This document shows, piece after piece, positions 25,295 through 38,300 of a stretch of 64,000 nucleotides of DNA (positions are counted from its first letter, which is position 1; every line of letters starts with the position of its first letter). The notes beneath the pieces were generated by a model that was not told the origin of the DNA, did not search any database, and worked only from the letters and a program-made list of their open reading frames with translations. The position numbers and the translations under genes are program-made. The stretch comes from JANQIO01 sp965601975 (GTDB taxonomy: Bacteria; Pseudomonadota; Gammaproteobacteria; Pseudomonadales; Halieaceae): assembly GCA_965601975.1 (NCBI GenBank), contig OZ271856.1, forward strand, positions 2,790,001 to 2,854,000, in the 5' to 3' direction.

Positions 25295-26296
25295 ATGCAA
25301 GCGACTCGCTCGAAAACCGGGTGGCAAGGACGCCTGCTGACACTGCTCCTGATGGGCAGCACGGCCATGGTGGGCCACGCTGAAACCCTCCCCGCACTGG
25401 ACTGCGTAATCAATCCCCACAAGGTCTTCGACCTGGGCAGCGGCGTGCGCGGTGTGCTGGACAAAGTGCACGTGGAGCGCAGCGACTACGTCGAGGCCGG
25501 CCAGGTCGTCGCGGAACTCGACACCAAGGTCGAACGTGCCGCGGTTGCCGTGGCGGAAGCCCGCGCGGATATCACCTCGGAAAAACTGCTCAGCAAACTC
25601 ACCATGGAGTTTGACGAGCGCCGCAAGGACCGCATTTCCAATCTCTACACCAACAATTCCGTCTCCATCCAGAACAAGGAAGACGCGGAGCTGGCGGCAG
25701 AGCTGTCCGCCCAGCGCATGCAGGAAGCCAACGAGCGCGACAAGATTCGCAAGCTCGAACTGTGGCGCGCCCAGGAACTGCTGGAGCAGAAAATCATCCG
25801 CTCCCCGGACAGCGGTTTCGTCCTGAAGAAGTTCAAGTCGGCCGGCGAGTACGTGGAAGACCAGCCGATCATCCGCATCGCCCAGCTCGACACCCTCAAC
25901 GTCGAAATCATTGCCCCTATGGACCTGTTCGGCAAGATTCGCGTTGGCATGACGGCACAGGTTTACGCCGAGGGCTTCGAGAACACCCCGCGTACCGCGG
26001 AAGTCTCCATTGTCGACCCGATGGGTGACGTCGCCAGCGGCACCTTCGGTGCCCGGCTGACCCTGCCCAACGATGCCTACGATGTGCCCGCCGGCGTGAA
26101 GTGCAAACTGCAATTCGACGGCGCAGCATCCGGCCGCATTGGCACCGCCCACATGGCTGCCAAAAAAGGGCAGCCCGTGTCCGAGGAACCGGGCAGCGAC
26201 TGGGCCGCTATCGACGCGCCCGCCGAGGATGCATCCGGCGAGGTTGTACCCACCCCCATCAACAGTGCTGCGCAGTCGGAACTGCAGCCGAACTGA
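25295..26296 (+). CDS. Secreted HlyD-family periplasmic adaptor
   Basis: 333 residues from the ATG at 25295, chosen because GGAG lies 8 bases upstream. The protein then starts with a clean Sec signal peptide (GRLLTLLLMGSTAMVGHA, cleavage before ETL). The frame extends upstream to 25229 without better support. The mature part has a lipoyl-like half-domain (GSGVRGVLDKVHVERSDYV), a long alpha-helical hairpin (about residues 85-165), the second half-domain (IIRSPDSGFVLKKFKSAGEY) and a beta-barrel. It ends in a low-complexity acidic tail. It is the third HlyD-like protein of the operon and lies 6 bp before the giant gene. Confidence 0.87.
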   Translation: MQATRSKTGWQGRLLTLLLMGSTAMVGHAETLPALDCVINPHKVFDLGSGVRGVLDKVHVERSDYVEAGQVVAELDTKVERAAVAVAEARADITSEKLLSKLTMEFDERRKDRISNLYTNNSVSIQNKEDAELAAELSAQRMQEANERDKIRKLELWRAQELLEQKIIRSPDSGFVLKKFKSAGEYVEDQPIIRIAQLDTLNVEIIAPMDLFGKIRVGMTAQVYAEGFENTPRTAEVSIVDPMGDVASGTFGARLTLPNDAYDVPAGVKCKLQFDGAASGRIGTAHMAAKKGQPVSEEPGSDWAAIDAPAEDASGEVVPTPINSAAQSELQPN

Positions 26297-26302
26297 TGCC
26301 CT

Positions 26303-29300
26303 ATGTCGCGCCCCCCTAGGAGACGGCCCTATCGATTCGAGCGGATAGAACCTCGAATCCTGCTGTCTGCCGATGCTCTCGGCGGGGCGTTCGACAACGA
26401 CTCATTTTCTGACGACAACCTGAAGCGCGATTCCCAGGAACGCCTGGACGCGCTGCTCAAGTCGCTGCCCAAAACCCAGACCCAGCCGCCGGCGGATACT
26501 CTTCTGCCGCTCGACCTCGACGGCCTCGGCGCCCTGGATGACAACGACGAGCCCCGCCATGAGCTGATCATCGTCGACGCTGGCGTGGAAGATCGCGACA
26601 CTCTGCTGGAGGGCCTGACCTCCGGCGCGGATGACACACAATTCACGATTCACGTGCTGGATGCGGACCGCGACGGCGTCGAGCAGGTCAGCGAACTGCT
26701 CGCCTCCATGAACGGTCTCGACGCGGTTCATATCCTCAGTCACGGCGACAGCGACGGCGTGCAGCTCGGCTCGACCCGACTGGACGGCGGCGCCCTCAAG
26801 CAGCACAGCGACAGCATCGCCGGCTGGGCGTCCGCCCTGGATGATCAGGCGGATATCCTGATCTACGGCTGTAACCTCGCCGCCAGCGAGAACGGCCTCG
26901 CGCTGGTCGAATCCCTGGCCGACCTCACCGGCGCCGACATCGCCGCCAGTGACGACCTGACCGGCAGCGCCGCCTTGGGCGGTGACTGGGACCTGGAATA
27001 CCACGCCGGTGAAATCGAAACGATGGTTGCCGCCAACCAGGTGATGCTCAAGTGGGACGGCACCCTTGCCGTCGTTGCCGAGGATGACTTCGAAACAGGC
27101 GACTACACCGGCGGCACGGGCTGGGCAGGCCCCTGGATCGAAGATGACCAACTCGGCGCCACCGGTGGCGACTTCCAGATCAACACGATTTTTGACAGCC
27201 CGAACCAGGCGCTCCAAATCCAGGGTCTTGCGTCAGAGAGCATCACGCGCGAAATCGATCTGTCAGGTGAGACCACGGCAATCCTGAGCTTTGACTACGC
27301 GCGTCAATTCAACAATGCCGGCGACACCGTCACCCTGGAAATTTCCACCGACGGTGGCACCGTCTGGACACCGCTGCAGACATTCAACCCGGGCACTGAC
27401 GCGACCTGGCAGACCTTCAGTACTGACATCTCGGGTTTCATCGACAACGACACCCAGATTCGATTCCAGCCGGACGGCCTCTCGCTTGCGGCCGAGTACA
27501 TGTTTGTCGACAACATCCAGATCATCAATGACGCAACCTTGACCGTCGATACGACGTCGGATGTAGCCGACGGCAACATGACATCAATTGCCAGCTTGAT
27601 CGCAACACCGGGAGCCGACGGAAACATCTCTTTGCGAGAGGCCATCACCGCTGCCAACAACACGACCAACGGTGCGACGCCCGACCTCATTCGCTTCGAT
27701 ATCGGTGGCGGTGGCGTGCAGACGATCCAATTGTCTGCTGCCCTTCCGGATATAACCGACGCGGTCATACTGGATGCGACTACGCAGCCAGGTCATGCCG
27801 GCACGCCCATTATCGAACTCGATGGCACGCTGACCACCGGCGCCAGTGGTCTGACTGTCACAGGCGATGGCAGCACTATCAGCGGCCTGGTGATCAACCG
27901 CTTCGACGAATACGGCATCAACCTGCTGGGTGCGGACAACAACACCATCCAGGGCAACTACATCGGCACCAACGTCGCCGGTAATGCCGCACCGGGCAAC
28001 GGCGGTGACGGCATCAACATCGAAGGCGGATCGTCGAACAACCTGATCGGCGGAATGACGGCAGCGGAGCGCAACGTCGTTTCCGGAAATAACGACGGGA
28101 TCTCGGTGCGCGGTACCGGAACGTCAGGAAATGTCATCCAGGGCAACTACATCGGAACGAATGCGGCCGGAACGGCCGCCCTCAGCAACGCCGACGATGG
28201 CATGGTCGTTTACGACGATGCCTCGAATACCACGATCGGCGGCGATGCGCCCGGAGCAGGCAACATCATTTCCGGAAACCTCAGCGACGGCATTCAGGTC
28301 GGCTCGGGCTCGACTGCAATTTCCGGCATCACCATCCAGGGCAATCTCATCGGCACCGACGTGACGGGCACGGTGGCAATTGCCAACACGCAGGCCGCCA
28401 TCGACCTCGAAGATGCCACAGACATCCTGATTGGTGGTGTCACCGCGAACGCAGGCAACACCTTTGCCTTCAACGGCGAGCGCGGCGTCGAGGTGGGCAC
28501 TGGCCTCACCCCTGCCATACTCTCGAATTCGATGTTCTCCAATACGGATATCGGAATCGACCGGGGCGTCAATGGCGTGACCGCCAACGACGTTGGCGAT
28601 GCCGATGCCGTGCAAAACTACCCTGTCCTGACCACGGCCCAGACCGACGGATCGCAGATAGTCGTCGACGGATCTCTCAACAGCCAGGCCGGCAAGACTT
28701 TCCGGGTTGAGTTCTTCGCAAGCCCGACACAGGACCCGACCGGCTACGGCGAGGGCCAAACCTATCTCGGCTTCACCAACGTAACGACCGACGGCAGCGG
28801 CAACGCCACATTCAACACGCTGCTTGATGCCGCTGTTCCCGCAACCCACTTCGTTACCGCCACGGCGACCGAAGTCCTCGGCGGAGGCACCTATGCCGAT
28901 ACCTCCGAGTTTGCCCAGAATATAGCCGCCACGGCAGGGGGCATCTCGCCGGTGATCACGGCGCGCGAGACGGTCGACAGTGACGCGGACGGCCAGATCG
29001 ACCAGATCAGGATCACCACCAACGAAGCGTTGAACGATGACTTCACGGATCTGACCGTGACCGTCGAAGGCTATACGGTGTCCGGCTATTCGACCGATAT
29101 TGCCAACGACAATGTTTTCTACGTCGACCTTACCGAGAGCGGCACGCCTGACACCGGCGCCACCCCAACGGTCACCTTGACGGTGAACACGACCCTGGGT
29201 GATCTCGGCAGCAATATCATTGCAGTGGATGACAACTGGCTGGATGTGAACTGGCAAAACCGCGCCAAGATCACCTTCGACAACACCGCCCAGACCACCG

Positions 29301-32300
29301 ATGACCTGGTCGACTTCCCGATGCTGGTCACGATCGACACCTCGAAACTCCCCAGCCTGAATCTCAGCACAACAGAGGGCGCGGACGTCCGCTTCACGGA
29401 CGCCGCCGGCAACGAGCTGAAGTACCAAGTCCAATCCTGGGACGCCGGGGCCGACACCGCGACTATCTGGGTCAAGGTGCCGCAGATCGATGCCGGCTCC
29501 GCTACTGACCATATCTATGTCTATTACAACTACGACGGCACCGCCACCTATGACCAGACTGCGGTAGACGAGGCGGCGGTATGGCCTGCAGGCACGGGCG
29601 TTTACCACCTGGAAGATGACCCCGGACCCAACAACAACACCGGTGGCATGAGGGATGCGGATTCAAGCCCGAACAACGGCACGGCCTCAAATGGCTTTCA
29701 GCCCAATGACCTTGTGCCGGGCCAGATCGGCAACGGCATCGAGTGGGAAACCAATTCTGACAAACTCACCTTCGGCGCCACCGACGTGGGGAACACCTTC
29801 AGGATCTCGGCCTGGGTCAATCCGACAGCAGGTGGACCCGTTGTAGCGAACTCTGGCTCTGGCGATACCACGGACGGATTCCGCTTTTACATATCCAGCA
29901 CGGGGCAGATCACCTTATCTACCGGCAATGGCTCCGCCGGCAGCGCGGCAACCTCTGTAGACGGCGCCGTCGATTTCGGCCAATGGAACCACATTGCAGT
30001 CGATATTGATCGCTACACCGGTTCGGCGGTGATCTATCACAACGGCGAGGACGTCACGACTGACGGCACCATCCTGACCGACTTCAGAACCAGCAGCGAT
30101 TGGGTCATGGGCGCCTTCGAGGGTGGCTCTGGAAACAATACTTTCCGCGGCACCATTGACGAGGTGCGAATTGAGAACGGCAACCAATCGGCTGACTGGG
30201 CGAAAGCTGAGTATTTGACGCAGTCGGGCACAGACGCGTTCAACAGCTTTGCCAGCGAAGAAACGGTAACCGCCGGCGTGAAGGCCACGGACCGGGCCGC
30301 GCCGGTGCTGGTCAGTGCCGGTGGCCTGAACGGCACCACGGCCGGGCTGCTGAACGACACCGGCGATCAGTTGAACCTGGTGTTCTCCGAGGCGATCCAG
30401 GCCGTACCCAGCGAATCCGATTCGGAAACCAATTTCATCCTGAGCGGAACCGACGGCGACAACTTCCCCACTGAAGTAGGCGGCGAAACGATTATCGCAC
30501 TGGGCACGACGACCGTGACCAACGATACGATCGGCTATAGATTCAGCGCGGGCGACACCGCCAGCACCAATCTCATCACGCCTGGGACCTCGACCATTGA
30601 TGTCAATGTGGGCGGCGTCGTGGCGAACTCCATCGAAGACGCCGCGGGTAACGATCTCGTCGACACCCTGACAGGCGCGCCGATCACGATCACCAACGAC
30701 GGCGTCAACGATGCGCCCACGGTTGATCTCGACACGGGTGCGGGCGGCCTGGACTATGCCTTTACCTTCACTGAGGGCGACGGACCCACCGCAATTGTCG
30801 ATGCCACCGTCAGCGTCGACGACATCGACGATACCAGCCTGGTCAGCGTCAGCCTCGACATCGGTGGCGTGGTTGACGGGGCGGCCGAGGAACTGAGCAT
30901 CGGCGACTTTACGTTCGGCCTGGACGCGGACAATTCGGATACAACCGTCACCATTGGCGGCAATCTCTACACCGTGGCATACACCGCCGTCAGCGGCGTG
31001 GCCACCGTGACCCTGAACAGCGGTGAGATGAGCCTGGCACAGGCCGAGGCAGTGCTGCTGGATACCCGCTACCAGCACACGGATACCGTGCTGCCTACCC
31101 CGGGCGTTCGAATCGTGGCCGTCACCGTCAATGATGGCGAACTGGATAGCGCACTGGCGGCCACCACGATTACCGTCGCGGACACCAACGACGCGCCCGT
31201 CAACACCGTACCTGTAGCCCAGAGCACGGCAGAGAACACCGTGCTGGTGTTCTCCTCGGGCAACGGCAACGCGACTACGGTGGGCGACGTGGATGCCGAC
31301 GGTGCGGACATCCAGGTCACGCTGACCGCCACCAACGGCACGCTCTCAATTACAGGCGCAGTTGGCGACCCGGTTGAAGTCAACGATACGACCTCTGACC
31401 AACAGAGTGGCGCGGCCATCGCCAGGTCTGCGGACGGCAGTCTGGTGACTGCCTGGGCCAGCCTCAGCGGAGACGGCGACAGCTGGGGGATATTCGCCCA
31501 GCGCTACGACACCAGCGGCAATCCTGTCGGCCCGGAGTTCCAGGTCAACAGTACCTCCGCCAAGGAGCAGCTCGCTCCCAGTGTGGCCATGGACGACAGC
31601 GGCAACTTCATCGTGGTCTGGCAGAGCAAGGACCAGGATGCCGAGGGTGAAGGTATCTTCGCCCGCATGTTTGACAGCGACGGAAACGAAACCGTCGCCG
31701 AATTCCGGGTCAACTCGACCCAGGCCAAAGACCAGACCGCACCTGCCGTCGCCATGGATGCCGACGGTGACTTCGTGGTCGCCTGGGCCAGCGTAGACCA
31801 GGACGGCAGCGCCGAGGGGATTTACGCGAGGGGCTTTAACAGTGCGGGCACCGAGACCATCGCTGAGTTCCAAGCCAACAACTACACCTCCGGCGAGCAG
31901 TGGCAACCCGCCATCGCCATGGATGACAGCGGCGATTTCGTCATCACCTGGGCCAGCAAGGACCAGGACAGCGACGGCTTCGGTGTCTATGCCGAACTCT
32001 ACAACGCCGCTGGAGGCGTCGTCAGGAGCGAGTTCCAGGTCAGCACCGAAGACACAGCCGATCAACAGGCGCCACGGGTCGCCATGGATGCCGACGGCGA
32101 CTTTGTCATCGTCTGGGAGAGTAAGGACCAGGATGCCGATTCCTTCGGTGTCTTCGGCCAGCGTTTCAACAGTACCGGTGGCACCGAGGGCCTGGAATTC
32201 CAGATCAATACCGAGGAAAGCTCCGATCAGCAGTCGCCCGATGTAGCCATGACGCCGACCGGCGGCTTTACCGTGGTCTGGCAGAGCATGGCCCAGGATG

Positions 32301-35300
32301 GCGACAACTGGGGCGTCTATGCCCAGGAATACGACAACGCCGGCGGGACCGTCGGCAGTGAAACCCGGGTGAACCTGGGAACCTCGGGTCCCCAGTTCGG
32401 GCCGCGCATTGCCATGGACGGTACCGGTGACTACCTGGTGGTCTGGAACGGCGAGTCTCCCGGAGACAACGACGGCATTGCCGCCCAGCGCTTTATTGCA
32501 GCCCCTGGTGGCATCGCCTTCACCGATGGTGACGGCAGCCAGGACACCACCATGACCTTCACCGGAACGGTCTCTGAAATCAACAACGCCCTCGAGGGCC
32601 TGGTATTCAGCCCCACCGCGAATTACATCGGCAGCGCCAGCCTGCAGATCGTCACCAGCGACCTGGGTAATACCGGTGGCGGCGGCACCCAGACCGACGA
32701 CGACACCATCGATATCAGCGTCTTCGATGCCGGCACGCCGGATATCGACCTGGATGGCGACAACAGCTCCGGTGCCGCTGATCCGAACTTCACCGCCAGT
32801 TTCACCGAAGGCAGCGGGCCTACCGCAGTGGTGGACGCCGATGCCACGATCATCGACAACGGTGCGCCCACGCCAAACCTGGAATCCATAACGATTCGCC
32901 TGACCAACCAACTCGATGGCGCTGATGAGGTTCTGGCGGCAAGCACCGGCGCCACAGGCATTACCGCGAGTTGGAACAGCGGCCTGGGCAGGCTGACCCT
33001 CTCCGGCACCGCCTCTCTGGCAGATTACGAGCAGGTACTGCGGACCATTACCTACAACAACACATCCGAGAACCCGAACACCACCGACCGCATTATCACC
33101 TTCATCGCCAATGATGGCGTCGGCAACAGCAACCTCGCCACCACAACCTTGAGCGTCGAGGGCATCAACGATACGCCCGTCGTGAGCGCACCGGGTGCCG
33201 CATTGGCCGTCGTTGAACAGGCGACGCTTACGATTGAAGGTACCGGGTTCTCGATCGCCGACGTGGATGCCGGCAACGGCGATCTGGTCGCCAGCTTCAC
33301 AGTGGACGCCGGCATCATCAGCGTTCTGGAGGGCGATTCCGGCGTGACCGTGGTGAGCGGCAACAATACCGATACCGTAGCAGTCAGCGGCACAGTGTCC
33401 GAGCTGAACGACCTTCTCACCGGCAGCGGCACCGGCACTGTGACCTACGACGCCAATGTGGACGACCCGCCCGCCTTCACGACCTTCAAGGTGGCTTTGA
33501 GTGACCAGGGCAATACCGGCACCGACCCCGGCCTGACCGGTGATGGCACCTACGAGGAAGGCAGCAACACGGTCGACATCAATATCACGCCGGTGAACGA
33601 TGAACCCACCCTGGTCACCACCGGCACTGACAACGACTACACCGTCGGCGGTGGCGACGTCAGTGTGTTCTCGGGCACCGCCATAGACACTATCGAGGCC
33701 GGCCAGACCATCAGCGGGCTGACCATCAAGGTAACGGGCGTCGAGCCGCCCACCGCCAGCAATGAAAAACTCAATGTAGGTGGCACCGAGGTCATCCTGG
33801 GCTCGGCTCACCTTGGTTCCAGGGGCACTGTCGGCGGCTTTGCAGACCTGAACGTGTCCCAGAGCGGCAACGAGTTCACCCTGGTATTCACCGGCGGCAC
33901 CAACACGGCCGCCGACGTGGTCACCTTGATCGACGGCCTGACCTACCGTAACGACGGCTCAGCTTCGGTCAACGCGCGCGTTGTGGAAGTCTCCCAGATC
34001 GTGGACAGCGGCGGCGTTGCCGACGGCGGCGATGACACCAATAACCTGACCGGCCTGACCTCTACCCTGATGCTGCCGAATGCGGCACCGACGGTTGACC
34101 TGAACGGTGTCGGTGCCGGCGTCGACGAAGACTATATCTATTTGCCAGGCGACGGCGCGATCGCAATTGTCGACGCGGGTGTCGACGTTGCCGACGTCGA
34201 CGACACCAGCCTGGTCCAGGCTGTGCTCAGGTTTGGCGGCGTCCTGGACGGTGCCGACGAGCAGGCGACCATCGGCGATCTCACCTGGGCGCTCAATGCC
34301 GCCGACTTCAACGACAACACGGTGACTATCGGCCCCGACACCTACACGGTGGACTGGGTCAACTCCACCGGCATCGCCACCGTCACCCTGAACTCCGGCG
34401 AGATGAGCATGACCCAGGCGGAGTCAATTCTGCTGTCAGGCCGCTACGAACACACGGACGCCGTCACTCCAACCGAGGGTGACCGCACCATCAACGTCCG
34501 GGCCAACGACGGCGAGCTCGACAGCGTCATCGCCACGACGACTATCACCCTGAGCGTGAACGAGGCACCGGTCGCCGTTGACGACCCCAGCCTGTTGGAC
34601 GGCCCGGAGGATACGCTGTCGGGCGTGCTCAATGCCGCCCTGCTGGCCAATGACTCCGACCCCGATGGCGACACATTCACGATCACCGAAATTCAGGGCG
34701 TCACCCTGACCGGCGGCATCCAGACTATCGGCGTTACGAACGGCACGGTGCATATCGACGCTTCGCAAAACATCACGTTTGAGCCCAATGCCGACCACAC
34801 CGGCGCCGTCAGCTTTACTTATACAATTTCCGACGGCTCGCTCACTGACACGGCCACCGCCAGCGGCACCATCACTCCGATCAACGATGCCGCGTACGCC
34901 CTGGGCGTGCCGACAGATGTGAGCGTTACCGAGAACGTTGCCAGCGACTTCAATCTGTCAATGACGACCTTCGTCGATGTCGAAGGCGATAGCCTGACGG
35001 TGACCCTGTCGGCCTCCGAGGGCACCTTTGCCGCCAGCAACGGCGGGGGTGTCACCGTGGGCGGCAGCGGCACGGGTTCCCTCACCCTGAGCGGCACTGT
35101 CGCGGACATCAACGCATTCCTGGATACGGTCGCCAATATCCAGTACACCGGCGCCCTGAATGACAGCGGTGACAATGCCGCCACTTTCACGCTGTTCGCC
35201 GACGACGGCACCATCAACGTGCAGGTAGGCAGCGGCAATATCGATATTGCGGGTAATAACGACGCGCCGATCAACACGCTACCCGGAGACCAGACGACGG

Positions 35301-38300
35301 CGGTAGATACGCCGGTGGTCTTCTCCACCGGGAATGGCAACCTGATCAGCATCAGCGATGCCGATGCCGGCGAACTGCCGGTGGAAGTAACCCTGTCCGT
35401 GACCAACGGGACCTTGAGCCTGTTTGATGGCGGCGCTGCCACGGGATCCGAGTTCCTCGGCAACACGACGACAGCCGGCGCCCAGACCCTTGACGCCTTC
35501 GCGGCCCGCGAGTCCGTGGCCATGGATGCCGATGGCAACTACGTGATCGTATGGGTGAGCGACGACGCCGACAGTGCGGGCGTCTACGCCCAGCGCTTCG
35601 ACGCCACCGGCGCGGCCCAGGGCTCAGAGATTCTCGTCAATACCCAGGAGACCGATCTCCAGCAAAGGCCTGTTGTGGCGATGAACGCCGCGGGGGACTT
35701 TGTCGTGGCCTGGGAGAGTGACAACCAGGACGGCAGCGGCTGGGGCATCTACGCTCAGCGCTTCAACAGTGCCGGTGTGGCCCAGGGTAGCGAGTTCCGC
35801 GTCAACACGACCACCGCCGATGAACAACGTCGACCGTCTATCGGCATGGATGATGCGGGCAACTTTGTTATTGCCTGGGCCGACGGCGATGGCGCCACCG
35901 CGAACTGGGATGTGTACGCCCAGCGTTTCAATGCGGCGGGTGAGGCCCAGGGAAGCCAGTTCCTGGTCAACACGGAGACCACCGATGGGCAGCTGCGGCC
36001 TACCGTAGCCATGGACGCAGACGGTGACTTTGTTATCGCCTGGCAGAGCGTTGGCCAGGACGGCAGCAACAGCGGCATCTACGCCCAGCGCTACAATGCC
36101 GACGCCGATACCCAGGGCCTCGAATTCCGGGTCAATTCTGAGATAACCGGCAACCAGTGGCGTCCCGCTGCAGCCATGGACGACTCCGGTGACTTTGTCA
36201 TTGTGTGGGAGAGCGACGGACAGGACGGAGATGGCTTTGGCGTTTACGGCCAGCGGTACGACGCTAACGGAATCACCCAGGGCCTCGAGTTCCGAGCCAA
36301 TACTGAAACTACCGACGATCAAATGACCGCATCCGTGGCAATGGATGCCGACGGCGGCTTCATCGTGGCCTGGCAGAGCAACCTGCAGGACAGCAGCGGC
36401 ATGGGCATCTACGCGCAGCGCTACGATGCAGCGGGATCCGCCCAGGGCGACGAACAGCTGGTCAACAGTTACACCACCGGCGACCAGGTGAATCCCTCCG
36501 TCGCCATGAATGACAGCGGACATTACCTGGTGGTGTGGAGCGGCCCCAGTGCTACCGATGCTGACGGCGGCATTTCAGGCCAGGCCTACGCCAGCCTGGA
36601 CACCCTGAACTTCACCACCGGCGACGGCACCGATGACACCGATATCGTGCTCACCGGTTCGCTTCGCGATATCAATGCGGTACTGGATGGCCTCACGTTT
36701 ACCCCTGACCCGGGCTTCGAGGGCTTCGCTTCCCTCACGATTGACACAGACGATCTGGGTAACAACGGCACCGGCGGCGCCCTGACGGATTCCGATGCGC
36801 TGACGATCACTGTGGGCACCCCGAATGTGGCGCCGACCGTGGACCTCAATGGCGCTGGCGCCGGTGCGGACTTCGCACTGACCTTCACTGAGGGCGACAC
36901 GCCGGCGACGATCGTCGATGCAGGCGTGGTAGTCGATGACGGTAATGACACCACGCTGGTAAGCGTGACGCTCGATGTTGGCGGTGTCGTGGATGGAGCG
37001 GACGAAGAACTGACCATTGGCGACCTGACCTTCGCGCTCGACGCAGCGGATTTCACCAACGCAACCGTGGACATCGCCGGCAGCACCTATACCGTGGACT
37101 GGGTCAACACCACCGGTATCGCGACAGTTACGCTCAACAGCGGCGAAATGACCCTGGCCGAGGCCGAGAGCGTCCTGCTGGAAACCAGCTATCAGCACGT
37201 CGACAACGATAACCCGACTGCCGGCGCTCGAACCATTGCCGTCACTGTCAACGACGGTGATGTAGACAGCGTAGTGGCGACCACCACGATCACCGTGGCG
37301 CCCCAGAACGATCCGCCCGACGCGGTCGATGACCCCAACCTGCTGGACGGTCCGGAAGACACCATCACCGGCACCCTGAACGCTGCCCTGCTGGGTAATG
37401 ACTCCGACCCCGAGGGCGACACTCTCTCCATTACCCATATCCAGGGCGTGGCGCTCACCGGCGGCATCCAGACCATTGGTGTGACCAACGGTACAGTGCA
37501 TATAGATGCATCGGACAACATTACCTTCGAGCCCAATGCCGACCATACGGGCGCCGTGAGCTTTACCTACACGATCTCCGACGGTTCGCTGTCCGACACG
37601 GCTACTGCCGGAGGCACTATCACCAACGAGAACGACCAGCCGGATGCGTTCAACGATGTGGGCATTCTTGACGGCAACGAGGAAGTCACCTCAGGCATCC
37701 TCAACGCCACCCTGCTGGTCAATGACTTCGACGTGGACGGCGATACGCTGACGATCACCCATATCGACGGCACGCTGCTGACCGGCGGCGTACAGTCCAT
37801 CACGGTGACCAATGGCACCGTGGACATCGACGCCTCTGACAACATCACCTTCACGCCGGATACCGACTATGTCGGCGCGGTGAGCTTCGACTACACGGTG
37901 TCAGACGGAGCGCTGTCCGATACGGCCACCGCCAGCGGCACCATCGCCAACCTGAATGACCAGCCGGATGCCATCGACGATGCGACCATCCTGGACGGCA
38001 ATGAGGAAGTCACTTCCGGCATTCTCAATGCCACGCTGCTGGCCAACGACCTCGACGTCGACGGCGATACGCTGACCATCACCCATATCGACGGCACCCC
38101 GCTGACCGGCGGCGTACAGTCCATTACGGTGACCAACGGTACCGTGGACATTGATGCGTCCGACAACATCACTTTCACGCCGGACACCGACTATGTCGGC
38201 GCGGTGAGTTTCGACTACACGGTGTCAGATGGCAGTCTGTCCGACACGGCCACGGCCAGCGGCACCATCGCCAACCTGAACGACCAGCCGGATGCGATCG

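Noticed and set aside
31346..33811. 821-residue open frame on the minus strand opposite the giant gene
   Set aside because: Shadow of a strongly biased coding strand; composition is rich in Gly, Val, His and Asp as expected from the reverse complement, and no domain is visible.
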